Below the pieces are notes generated by a model. The model ran no database searches and had not been told where the DNA came from. It saw nothing but the letters and a program-made list of their open reading frames with translations. From assembly GCA_007115705.1 (NCBI GenBank), contig QXEO01000222.1, positions 920,918 through 984,917 of the forward strand: a stretch of DNA of 64,000 nucleotides. Direction: 5' to 3'. The position numbers and the translations under genes are program-made. Positions 46,147 to 57,255 of the stretch are shown here, in pieces; within the stretch, counting starts at the first letter, position 1; every line of letters starts with the position of its first letter. This DNA comes from Dactylis glomerata (taxonomy: Eukaryota; Streptophyta; Magnoliopsida; Poales; Poaceae).

Positions 46147-47366
46147 AGGGTCCAGAAGCTCTTCCCGGCACCCCGCCGGAGAGGGGAATCACCACCGGAG
46201 GTCTTCTTCATCGCCATGCTTGCCTCCGGCGTGATGAGTGAGTAGTCTACCTTGGACTATGGGTCCATAGCAGTAGCTAGATAGTTGTCTTCTCCACCAT
46301 GTGCTTCATGTTTAGATCTCGTGAGCTGCTTTACATGATCGAGATCACCGTTATGTAATTCTACATGTTGTTTTTGTTGGGATCCAATGAATATTGGTGT
46401 TATGATTGAGTTGATGTACTGAATATTATCTTATGTTATCTCTATGTTGTTTATGATCTTGCATGCTCTCCGTTGTTAGTAGCTATCTTGGCCGAGTAGT
46501 TGCTAGTGACTCCAAGAGGGGGTATTTATGCTCGATAGTGGGTTCATGCCTCTATTTAATCTGGGGGAGTAACAGAAACCTCTAAGGTTGTAGATGTGTT
46601 GTTGCCACTAGGGGGAAATAACATTCATATGCTCGAGGGCATATGCTTTGTTTATATTACACACTTTGCTTAATGCAATTATCTGTTGTTCGCAACTTAA
46701 TACTTGTGGAGTTCTCGTATTGATTCGCCACAAGTGGATTATTAGTCATAGATGCAGTTGGATGGCGGTCTATGTATCTTGTTGTAATGCCCAGAGTAAA
46801 TCTCATAGTGATCCTCTCGACATGCACGTTGTCTTTATTCTATCAATTGCCCAACTGTAATTTGTTTACCCAGCATGTATTATGTTTATCTTATAGAGAG
46901 ACACCGCTAGTGAACTATGGACCCCGGTCCTATTTCCTTTATATTGTTATCGCACTGTTTACTTTACTCGCACTGTTTACTTTACTCGCATACTATTACT
47001 ATTTTTCACTCGATACGCTCATACCCTTTATTTGAAGCAAAACGGTGAGATTGACAACCTCATTGTAAGTTGGGAACAAAGTATTTGGTTGTGTTGTGTG
47101 CAGGTTCCATGTTGCCGCTCGCAAAGCAAAGCTTGGACGAGGCACCCTATAAATTGTCTGAAGCTGTCGCGAAGCTAGTGGGCATCACCTTCAGTCGTAT
47201 TTCGTCCTCCTACTGGATTGATAACCTTGGTTTCTTACTGAGGGAAAAACTTACTGCTATATTAATCACACCTTGCTCTTGGAGTTTCCAACTGGCCGGT
47301 CATTTACTTCATTAATTACACGCCAACAAGTTCTCTGGAACTATACATCACCGCGCCATCACCCCT

Positions 47367-49120
47367 CCCAAAGGTACCTCATCCAAACCTTCCCATCAGA
47401 CCTTATGATCATACCCCCGAGGAAAACGCCATGATCGCAAAGGAACATTATGGTGCGCAGATGAAAAAGAAGGAACCCAAGCCTCGCCCGGAATACACCG
47501 AGAAGCAAAAAGAATATGCAAAATACTTACTGACCCTTCCATCGCAGTATGACTTGCACCATAATCCTGATGGCTATCTACGCACATTGCAGAAGGAAGG
47601 GAAAAAGAGCAGATCACGTATAAGTGCAAGTGGGAGCAAATCAAGTACAAGTACAAAAAAGAAAAGATCAGACGTTCCTCAGCTTGGACAACAGGCCAAA
47701 CAATCGATCCCACCCCTCAGGGTATTATCCGAGAATGTTCCCTCTCGGGTGCAGGGGAAAAGTTTGGAAATAGCACAGAAGTGGGCGGATGAATGGGGTA
47801 TGAGTCTTGAAGAAGTTCTGGCTTCCCAAGACGAGAGGTTTCCCAAGGCTGTTGTAGCCCCTAAGCCTAAATTTGTCATGGGAGGGCCTTTTATCAGCAA
47901 AGAAAGGTTGGAAGATCTCCCAACAAATATGCATTACTTGCATGCATGGTACATGAATGAAGCAAAGAATGGGAGAATAATGATCGTGGCGCGTGTCCCA
48001 CGGGAGTACTACGGCCGACCCGAAGAGATCCATGTCGACTTTGAGGAACTCTTCCAGATGTACAATTGCGATGCCCTCGACAAATCTCTCATGAGTTGCT
48101 ATTGTCTGTAAGTTTTTCTATTCGTTATCTACATATAACTTGTTCAGTTATTTCAATTTATTGCATGTAATTATCCTCACTATATCCTTTCATACTCTAT
48201 TATGCAGAATGAAGATCCCGGTCTGTAAAAGTAGGAACATCATAAATATTGGGTTTATTGACCCAGATAAAATACATATAAAGACGCTAACTGATAAACC
48301 TAAGGAGACGGAAGAAAACCTTCTAAGGTTTCTAACGGATCAAAATTTATGTGACCACATACTGTTTCCATACAACTTCAAGTGAGGGTCTTACTCTGTT
48401 GTGTCCATTCACTTATAAGTGTAACTGATAAGTTACTGACATATTATACATGTGCAGCTACCACTGGATTCTGTTGGACATTCAAATTGATAAGGAAAGA
48501 GTTGATGTCTTCTGACCCATTATCGAGAAACATGGAACAGTTCCAAAGCCTGCAGGACATGCTCCAAAGGTAATGCGCTATATTGGTCTCTTTCGATGAT
48601 TTTCTGAGATATCAAGTAATGAAAAACTTAGCAAATCATTTTCCTTGTCGGGCAGGGTTTGGAAGCGGTTCAAATGCGTGACTGATGGTATCTCTCATGA
48701 GAAGCTGACCTTTAGGGCGGTTCAGGTAAGTAGTAGGAGATACTTCTATTTTCAATATATTTATGATGCTAGATTATTATTTTGATTATATTCTATTCTC
48801 GTAAAGTGCGACCAGCAGCCACAGGGGACGCATCTATATGGATACTACGTTTGCGAGTTCATTCGCACGTTTACCTCTGAGCACAAGGATTACAGATACG
48901 ACGTAAGCAATACACATTCACACCTCTATTTTTACCCGTCATTCTTTGTTATCATGATTGACATTCATATTGATCTCCTTTTCTTATATAGTTTGAGGCC
49001 ATGCGGGAGAAGTACCTACCAGAGCAACGCGCGATTGCTGTTGCAGAGGAGCTAGCGGCCTTTTTGAGGACAGAAGCTGTAGATGATAAAGGAAGATTTA
49101 GTGTAGCTAGGGGTCATTAA
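47367..49120 (+). pseudogene. CACTA-encoded Ulp1-like (C48 family) protease, defective
   Basis: Six exons can be placed by GT-AG sites: to 48107, 48208-48381, 48458-48569, 48656-48725, 48807-48902 and 48992-49120 (TAA). The first encodes RPYDHTPEENAMIAKEHYG and a KR-rich linker; later ones encode the protease core. The catalytic His is in NYHWILLDI (exon 3). An extra base in gtcttctgaccc (about 48507-48518) breaks the expected VDVFDPLSR. In exon 5 the position of the catalytic Cys reads Tyr (GTHLYGYYVC; codon TAT at 48837-48839, where relatives have LCGYYVC). Such proteins resemble SUMO proteases; their role in transposition is not settled. This copy should be inactive. Confidence 0.82.
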
Positions 49121-49359
49121 TAATGTTGGTCCATGTAATCGAATAGACGGGCTCTAGTCCCGGTAATTGTGATCTCTATATAATTGTATATATATACTCG
49201 ATCGTAAGATAAGTTATCTTATATATATATGCACTAACATGTATGCGTAGAATTATATGAAAAGTGTTTTTAAAATGAAGAAAGAAATAAAATAAAATAC
49301 AACAAAAATAATTCCCCCGAACACCTAAACCCTAAAACCCTAAAACAAAACAAAATCTG

Positions 49360-49576
49360 TAGATGCTCTTTAGTCCCGGTCCGTGTTACAAACCGGGACT
49401 AAAGGGTCTGTCCCTGAGGGCGCTCCGAGGCGCCCACGTAGAGACCCTCTAGTCCTGGCTCGTAACAGGGCCGGGACTAAAGGTTTAGTCTTTAGTCCCG
49501 CCTCTGTAGTCCCGGTTGGCAAAGCAGGACTAAAGCCCCTTACGGGCCGGGACTAGAGGCCCTGTCCCCACTAGTG
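49360..49576 (+). repeat. CACTA subterminal repeats and right terminal inverted repeat
   Basis: Repeated short units (tagtcccgg / ccgggactaaag) in both orientations over about 200 bp, ending at the CACTAGTG terminus. Such arrays bind transposase in CACTA elements. The inverted units can form hairpins. Confidence 0.85.
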
Positions 49577-49724
49577 ACATCTCCCCCTTTTTATTTGATC
49601 CATAGGGGTGCTATGCAGTAGTTTACATACGAAAATGGGAGGCTGCACGCTTTATTTTACATGTCATTAGTGTCGTAGGAATCAAGGTGCTTAGAGATTT
49701 ATTGCATAATTTTGTTATATAGTA

Positions 49725-49944
49725 CTCCCTCCGTCCTAAAATGAGGTGTCTAAGGATTAGTCAAAAGTCAAAGTTTACTAACTTTTATAAAATATTTAGG
49801 AAAAAATGTCAATATCTACAATATTGAATTGATATCGATTCAGTATTTTAAATGTTCATATTTTTGTGTATAATCATGGTCAAACTTAGAAAGTGTTGAC
49901 TTTTGACTAATCCTTAAACGCCTTACATTTTAGGACAGAGGGAG
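49725..49944. mobile_element. Stowaway-type MITE (220 bp)
   Basis: The terminal inverted repeat CTCCCTCCGTCCTAAAAT matches the reverse complement of the right end (attttaggacagagggag). TA flanks both sides (49723-49724 and 49945-49946). Long internal complementarity (gattagtcaaaagtcaaagt against actttgac/ttgacttttgactaatc). No coding capacity; mobilised by mariner-like transposase. Confidence 0.93.
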
Positions 49945-49946
49945 TA

Positions 49947-52272
49947 GTTCAAAAAACATTTTGTACATATAAGATGTTACCATTATAAATGGCAAAACAT
50001 GGTGTCAGCGATTAGTAACGGTCAATCTTACATTCGTATAGGCACATGAATAGAAAGAAGGGATATATGGAGGCTTTCATCAACACTTTTTGCATGGTGA
50101 TATTATTTATATGGTTTTAGCCAAATTGGTATCTTTTGCTCAATTCTAGAAGAATCATCCTTTTTCGGTAAGAGAGTGGTAACCCAAAATTAAAGTTAGG
50201 TTTGAACAAAGGCAAATCCCTAGATTGCAATTCAGCAAACATGGCCATCAGGTCTAATTTGATAACATCCTAAAAACGTTGATAATGGAAAAAATGCATG
50301 CACATCAAGAGTATGCCACCTCACCGCATATGTCATCAACATTTAACTAATGAGTAAATCTAAATTTTTAAAATGATTTATCTCTCAAACCATTGTTTCA
50401 ATTAATGATCCACTAAGTTTGTCTCAATGATAGATTTGAAACAAGATCCCATCTTGATATGTTTGTACACAATTTTGGGGTGACAATAGGTACCAGGTTA
50501 TAATACTATGGCTACCAGATTCAAAGTGAGCAGTTGCCAATATAATAGTGCACACTTAGAGGGCAAAATTACATGTTTTTATTTGTGCAATGTTTTCGCA
50601 TGGCTACAGAGGGAGTTTCGAAATCGCTAGTAACAAAGAAGAGATGATTTTAGACCTTACAAATACTGCCATGCAAGACATACAGCGGTGGGGAGTGATC
50701 TTCGGTAACCAGGTATGAAACGGAAATCCAATTCGGAACATGGGAGCATATGTTCCCGGTATGAAAGAACTATAATCTGGTGTAAGTGGCTACAATTTGG
50801 CTATAACCTGGTAAGGAAGCAAGTATAACGTGACAACTACTGATGAACAAAGAATTCGCTGAAACATATCAAGATGTGATTTTGGTTTGAATATCTTGAA
50901 GTTTTGAAATTTTCAAACCCGAGAGAATCTTTGTTCATACCATACAGAAGTACAATATTGGTCATTTATCCGTCCTTACTCTAAAGCTTTCAGATCCACA
51001 CGGCCTATGCAGCGGTATTTATCTAGTGTATGATGTGTATGATGGTAGTACTTCTCTACCATAGAGTAGTTGAATAAGCATGTATGCTTCATTATTGGGT
51101 AGGATCCATTTTCCGCAGCGGCCGGCGATGAATATCCAAGTAAACAACATGTTGGAGCCTGTACCCCCTGGGAAAAAGGCATACATCGATGCTAGTTGCT
51201 ACATATATCTCAACAACTAGCTAGCCACTTGGTGATACCCAGAAGTTTGTCTACCAACTCACATCACACCTTCCTATATTAGCTAGGTGGTGGTGCATCT
51301 GTTGTATGCTAGACTTGGGACGCACAGGGAAATATGGCCGGCAATCAGTACATACTATGAGCAAACTAAAATGCCGACGATGTACATACTTAAACCATGG
51401 CCCTTGCACCAGTTAAGCTAAGCTGCATACGACGAAATATAGGAGCACAACACCGATCAAGCAAACGAGCTGGAACCGAACATCGCGTACGTTTGTGTAG
51501 AGGTTTCGGTGTCGTTGCTTACCGTGAGGAGCTCCCATTATGTAGGTAACTGGGTAGTGCATTTAGGCGATAAAACACGTTTAAACTGCGGGCCAGGGTA
51601 TTGTCATAGATAGGGAAATCATCATAACAACATTTCCTAGAGAAGTATTCTGTTGAGTTGTTTTGGATATTGGAAAATCCAAATCACATACTTAATAAAA
51701 TTACTTTTAATTAACTATTTTGCAATTGATACATAAAAATCCGCGTAGCGCGACTTTATGATGTGTCAGAGTTGAATTTATGTAAATGACAAAACATCAA
51801 ATGCGTGTGAAATACATGCTGCAAATGCATTTATTGCACTGCTATTGATGCATTTCAGAACGCTAACAACCATCCATATAAACAGGCTGATTGTTGCTCG
51901 TCTAGCAAAACAACTTCTTGAGAGACATCCACCATACATACTAGCAGTTTTAAAAGGAGGGGTAGGTCTCTTGTTAGCTACGTTCTCGGACACACACATC
52001 TATAATGTCATTCATTCACATTTTCGCTCATCTGATCACATTTTACATGACTTTGTGGTTAAATGTGTCAAATTGTAGGATTGGAATGCATGGGGAAATA
52101 TGGCTAAATGAGGCCACATAGTACTAGCACCCAAGTCAACAACACACATTCATTGAGCGCCGGTGAAAGAAAACTAGTTGTAGTAGGGAACCGTGCGGAT
52201 CAATAATTCCAAATAATAACTTCAAGCTAACAAGTCTTTAATACCCCTACTACATAAATGGTGAGATTTGAT
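49947..52272. other. unassigned AT-rich DNA
   Basis: About 2.3 kb with no frame carrying a recognisable domain, no LTR and no clear terminal repeats. The longest frames are under 80 codons. It may be very old repeat DNA or true intergenic sequence. Confidence 0.5.
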
Positions 52273-52721
52273 TTATGCTCTCTCTGCCTCTGAAAGTAAG
52301 GCGTATTTTATTTCATTAAGACAAGTCTTTTACCAATAGTTTCTCAATGAATTCATTTTTTATGAAATGGATTAGTTCGCAAAAGTATTTTGATATTACC
52401 ACATAGGAGTAACTCACATAATAAAAGAATAATTATTGATCAAATGCTTAATGCAATAAATAAGTCTTAATCATAAGAAAAATTACTAGACACCTATGCC
52501 CATATGGATACTCGCTTTTGTTTTAAATAGAAAATAGTTTAAATACTTTACAGAGAACAATAGAAATATTGGTGACATTTTATTGCGATACTATGAAACA
52601 AAATTTTAGTTTGGATCTACTGATATTAATGTTGTGTTATATGTGTTGATAATTTTGTCAAACATCATTTGTTTGACTTGCGAGAAAAACAAAACATGCA
52701 CTTATTTTCGGTTGAAGGGAG
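52273..52721. mobile_element. possible diverged MITE
   Basis: The left end (ctctctctgcctctgaaagtaag) and the reverse complement of the right end (ctcccttcaaccgaaaataag) are alike over about 22 bases. TA dinucleotides lie near both ends (52274-52275, two bases outside the repeat, and 52722-52723). The pattern resembles Stowaway ends, but the element is long (about 450 bp) and the repeats imperfect. Confidence 0.42.
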
Positions 52722-52895
52722 TAGCTTGCATTGGAGAGTATGAAGCCACAAATATTGTATCGAGGTAGGTGACTCCTCAAGGGTACTTATGTCTGATATG
52801 GAAGAAAGAAAGTGATAAATCCAGTTCACTCATCTTATTTTGAAGATCTCACTGAAAAGAGAAAAAACACAAGTTATATACATCATTCGATACAC

Positions 52896-53880
52896 TTTTT
52901 TGAAAAAGGGCGCTTTCATTATTTAATAAGCAATTACACCCAACATCTGCATAACTAAGATGTACACAGCTGTTCTGAAAGTCTCAAGTATCAAACGAAA
53001 TGAAAATAGACAAAATACATATCAAAATGAGTAAGTGTAGATTGCCTAAGGAGTAGGTGGAGGTCCAATCCGTAGATTATGCGGCCATCCATGTGGGAAA
53101 AAAGTATTCCTTGCCGTAGCCTCCAACCATGTACAGACCTCCATAAATAGGTCACGATTCTCCATCCGCTGTAGAGGTGACCACAAACGGAGAATACTGG
53201 TACATCTGTAGAGAACCTGCATGAGAGAACAATTTTTGTCATTAAAAACTTTGTCATTTCTGCATAGCCATAGGAGGGATGACGAAAGGTTGATTGTTCG
53301 TATGTTCAGTGATGGCGAGCCTGGAACCAATCAAAAAACCTGAAAGAAGATGCGTAGGCCTTCAATCATGGTGCAATGAATATCGTAGATAGAGTGATTT
53401 CGATCTCATATAGCTAGCTGGAGTCTTTCCTTTCAAAGTGAAACCCGACCATATCACGGCAAGCGCTCCCACCCTAAGAAGCGTCCTAAACCTTAGATCA
53501 ATACCATGAAGCCAATTTCCAAAGATATTGGCGACACTAGTCGAAGGATATAGGCTTGAAGCTACTTAGATGAGTGACCACATAGATCTAGCAAAGCGGC
53601 ATTGAAAAAATAAGTGGTTGATCGTCTCATCCTGATGACACAACACACACTGTATACTTCCATGTCAATTACGCTTAACAATATTGTCTTTGGTTAGGAT
53701 AACACCTCGACGCAAATACCAACCAAAGATCTTGGTTTTAAAAGGTATTTTCATCTTCCAAATTTTCTTATTACTATCTTTACTATCAAATGGGAGTTCG
53801 TGGCGGCGGCAGGTTCTAAAACATGTTTGACATACATCATTGAGAATATTCTGGCCATCCAATCAACATCAAATGATACG
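52896..53880 (-). pseudogene. LINE fragment: C-terminal zf-RVT region and 3' UTR
   Basis: The minus strand encodes MKIPFKTKIFGWYLRRGVIL and then CVLCHQDETINHLFFQC, the Cys/His zinc-binding segment (zf-RVT) downstream of RT in plant LINEs. Next come FRTLLRVGALAVIW and LLWLCRNDKVFND. In-frame stops lie near 53672 (TGA) and 53572 (TAA). The 3' UTR ends in an A-rich tail (aaaaaagtg, about 52892-52905). RT and ORF1 are absent, so it is a 5'-truncated or eroded copy. Confidence 0.8.
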
Positions 53881-55414
53881 ATTTAGGATTAAAAAATACC
53901 TCCACCCGCCCACTAATTAAGCAACAAATTAAAAAAATAACTGCTGATTAATGCTGACCCATCCACCAATTAAGCAATCACATATAACAACGTATCGGTT
54001 CGTTCTTACGGCTGACTTCGGTCAGGATGGAGGCGGCGAGATCGAGCAGGGTACAAACGGGCTAGCTGCGATGCACATGGTCCATGCGGTAGGGTAGCTC
54101 TATCCGAAGTAGCCTCAAGGGAAGCTCCCTGGCGGTGCAGGTGAGTGACACGTCGCCGGCTCGGTAACCGCTTGAGCCGATACGGCGAGTCGGACCTCTG
54201 CCTGGGCCTTCGCGCGTGAACATCCGCTGCCGATATTCCACAGTCCCAAGATCTGGCCCATCCCGCCGTTGTGCCCATCGATCTTGACCAGGTCGCCGCT
54301 GTCTCGAGGTATAACCTCATGTGACTTAGTCCCTCGTCTAGCAAGAGCTCTGGCCTCTTCCAGTACCGAGCTCGCCGCCGTCTGATTACCATCCGACCAC
54401 CTCCAAGCCGGATGACATCCTTATTCCGGAGCGCCTCTAGCCTAACATGAACTGAGATCACCGGTGGCGCTTGGCAACATCAATTTTGATCGAGGGCATG
54501 AACTCATGATTCATTAACCGGAGGAACAGAGCGTCAAATTGGGTTGGTTAGTTAGTCTCTCCCTGGTTGGGTTTCTCAAGATCAAATATACATTTATTTT
54601 AGGAAGATAGATGCAACCTTTGTAGAAGCTGAGCAGCGTCGAGTTGACTAGCTGAATCATCATGTCGTGGTGTTCTTTTCTTCAGAAACTGTGCTGGTCC
54701 TGAATGAGATACAGTGTGCTTGTTGGTGATGTTCCTATGCTGCAAACTAGGATACATGGTGTTCTCAACAAATCCATACGAATTGTCTAAGTTTTTTCTG
54801 TACCTTCTTTTAGTACCATATTAAGGAGAATGCATAACAAATATCCATCTAGATTGACCCCCAAATGGTTTTTTGTTTCCCTAAAATCTGCACTGTTTGC
54901 TAAGAAAAACTGGATTTGTAAAATTTTGGTTGCCCAATACCTCAATGGGTCCTGTGCTTTAGATTTTTTTCTTGTGGTTGGAACTAAGAAAAGAAAAAAA
55001 AAACACAAACGAGAAGACATCATGGTTTCATCAACAATAGGGAAGCAAAAAAGAATCAGCCTGATCAGTGAGTAAACAGGGATCCTACAAATAACATGTA
55101 CATATAGTGGTTGCCCAACACCTTGATTCAGTGATGGTGATGTTCCTGCATAGGATCGTAATACTCATAATAATATTGAAACCAAGTTATAATGGCCTTG
55201 GCTATTGTACTCATGTATAGATGTTCAACTTTAATATGTTCAAATGCATTGCCTTTTTATCTACACATTCATCAACAACTAAGAAGATTAGTATTTCGAC
55301 ATAATGAAGCTTTTAGAAAATGGATGGACAAACTTCTTTAATCTTTTCCTTTCTATTTGTACAATTATTATACTGTAAATATGTAACTTTTTGAACTTTT
55401 AATTATTATACTGT
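53881..55414. other. unassigned DNA with a GC-rich open frame (54006-54461, minus)
   Basis: The minus-strand 151-codon frame (54461-54006) is Arg-rich and has no recognisable domain. The GC-rich island (about 54000-54470) contrasts with AT-rich flanks and might be a decayed exon or captured gene piece. From 54470 to 55414 nothing is recognised apart from A-rich runs near 54985. Confidence 0.4.
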
Positions 55415-55419
55415 GGGGG

Positions 55420-57057
55420 TGATACGTCTCAAACGTATCTATAATTTTTGATGCTCCATGCTTGTTTTTACACCATTTGCCTAATGTTTTGTTACACTTC
55501 ATGGCACTTTTATGCATTTTCCGGAACTAACCTATTAACAAGTTGCCACAGTGCCAGTTTCCTGTTTTCTGCTGTTTTTGTGTTTCAGAAGTGATACACA
55601 GGAAATATTCTCGGAATTGGACGAAACAAGTTCCTGAAGTCTTATTTTACCCGGAAGCTTCCAGAGATCCGAAGAGGAGTAGGAGGGGAGCCACAGGGGC
55701 CCCACACACCAGGCTGGCGCGGCTAGGGCCTGGGCCGCGCCGCCATGGTGTGAGGCCACCTGGCTCCACCTCTGACATCGCCCCTTTGCCTATAAAGACC
55801 CCCCGACGGGAAAAACCTAAGTACCCGATCAATTTTCTAGAAACACATCGCGATCCGCCGCCGTCGTCGACCCGAGATCGGGAGGGTCCAGAAGCTCTTC
55901 CCGGCACCCTGCCGGAGAGGGGAATCGCCATCAGAGGTCTTCTTCATCGCCATGCTTGCCTCCAGAGCGATGAGTGAGTAGTCTACCTTGGACTATGGGT
56001 CCATAGCAGTAGCTAGATGGTTGTCTTCTCCACTATGTGCTTCATATTTAGATCTCATGAGCTGCCCTACATGATTGAGATCACCGTTATGTAATTCTAC
56101 ATGTTTGGTTTGTTGGGATCCGATGAATATTGGTGTTATGATTGAGTTGCTATACTGAAATATATCTTTTGTTATCTCTATGTTGTTTATGATATTGCAT
56201 GCTCTCCGTTGTTAGTAGCTATCTTGGCCGAGTAGTTGCTAGTGACTCCAAGAGGGGGTATTTATGCTCGATAGTGGGTTCATGCCTCTATTTAATCTGG
56301 GGGAGTGACAGAAACCTCTAAGGTTGTAGATGTGCTGTTGCTACTAGGGAGAAAACAACATTCATATGCTCAAGGGCATATGCTTTGTTTACATTACACA
56401 CTTTGCTTAATGCAATTATCTGTTGTTCGCAACTTAATACTTATGGAGTTCTCGGATTGATTCGCCACAAGTGGATTATTAGTCATAGATGCAGTTGGAT
56501 GGCGGTCTATGTATTTTTTTATAATGCCCAGAGTAAATCTCATAGTGATCTTCTTGACATATCACGTTTATCTTTATTCTATCAATTGCCCAACTGTAAT
56601 TTGTTTACCCAGCATGTGTTATTTATCTTATGGAGAGACACCACTAGTGAACTATGGACCCCGGTCCTATTTCCATCATATTGCTATCACCTGTTTACTT
56701 TACTCACACTGTTTACTTTACTCGCATACTTCTACTGTTTTCCACTCGATACGCTCATAACCTTTGTTTCAAGCAAACCGGTGAGATTGACAACCTCATC
56801 GCAAGTTGGGAACAAAGTATTTGGTTGTGTTGTGTGCAGGTTCCGCATTGCAGCTAGCAAGCAAAGCTTGGACGAGGCGCCATATATAAATTGTCCGAAG
56901 CTGTCGCAAACTAGCAAGCATCACCTTCAGTCGCATTGTCTGCTTTTCTCTCCTGATCGGCATAACCTTGGTTTCTTAACTGAGGGAAAACTAGCTGCTA
57001 TACTCATCATACCTTCCTCTTGGGGTTCCCAACGGGCTGGTCATTCACCACGCATCA
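55420..57057 (+). repeat. 5' LTR of C (1638 bp)
   Basis: TGATACGTC...CACGCATCA; TATAAAG at about 55791. The LTR end differs from A' (CGCATCA against GCCATCA, with a shorter tail), so C is a distinct subfamily. Confidence 0.95.
55791..55797 (+). promoter_or_regulatory. TATA box of C LTR promoter
   Basis: TATAAAG in gcctataaagacc, the same site as in the other family LTRs. Confidence 0.65.
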
Positions 57058-57068
57058 AGCTCTTTTTC

Positions 57069-57086
57069 TGGCGCCGTTGCCGGGGA
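57069..57086 (+). other. tRNA-Asp primer-binding site of C
   Basis: TGGCGCCGTTGCCGGGGA, identical to the A' site and 11 bases inside the LTR. Confidence 0.93.
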
Positions 57087-57255
57087 GAAAAGTGGAAGAC
57101 CTCTGCAAGGGGAGTTTTTCGCACACACATCCTTTACTTTGTTTTATAGTTTTGCTTTACTTTATTTATTTTACCTGCATCGTTTTATATCAAAAACCCA
57201 AAAAAATTAGAATCCTTGGTAGTTGTTTTACTTATCTGCTTTTAGTTTTGCTGAA

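Larger units (their letters stand above)
12437..47361 (+). mobile_element. Athila-lineage, RT-less gypsy element A with three nested insertions
   Basis: The 5' LTR is 12437-14133 and the 3' LTR is 37621-38088 plus 46152-47361. The TSD CCCCT is exact at 12432-12436 and 47362-47366. A diverged tRNA-Asp-type PBS lies at 14145-14162. The element's own DNA is about 8 kb. The remainder is Tat+ (with Tat- inside) at about 15055-33935 and A' (38089-46146). The only coding remnant of its own is a short Gag-derived ORF (14323-15042). No protease or RT is seen. LTR divergence and the degenerate PBS mark it as the oldest complete family member here. Confidence 0.92.
37621..47361 (+). repeat. 3' LTR of element A, split by A' (37621-38088 plus 46152-47361)
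   Basis: Starts TGATACGTC after the purine-rich junction. It breaks at ...gatcgggagggt and resumes at 46147 with agggtccagaagctcttcc. The continuous LTR is 1678 bp and ends GCGCCATCA, followed by the CCCCT TSD. It has two copies of the 18-bp tttactttactcgcactg-type unit where the 5' LTR has three. Confidence 0.93.
47367..49576 (+). mobile_element. CACTA transposon, 3' part with terminal repeat
   Basis: Continues 12236-12431. It contains a multi-exon gene with a Ulp1-like C48 peptidase, typical of the second gene in grass CACTA elements. Next come subterminal repeats of the cgggactaaag type and an end ...ccctgtccccactagtg at 49576, which reads CACTAGTGGGGACAGG inward from the border. The left terminus and transposase are outside the window. 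The 3-bp TSD would begin aca at 49577, unverified without the other end. Confidence 0.85.

Noticed and set aside
51735..51770. ccgcgtagcgcg hairpin-like sequence resembling a Helitron end
   Set aside because: No CTRR terminus follows within the usual distance and no partner 5' end is seen.
54006..54461. 151-codon GC-rich minus frame
   Set aside because: Arg-rich translation typical of random GC-rich DNA; no domain, no promoter and no homologous copy in the window. Kept only as a note.
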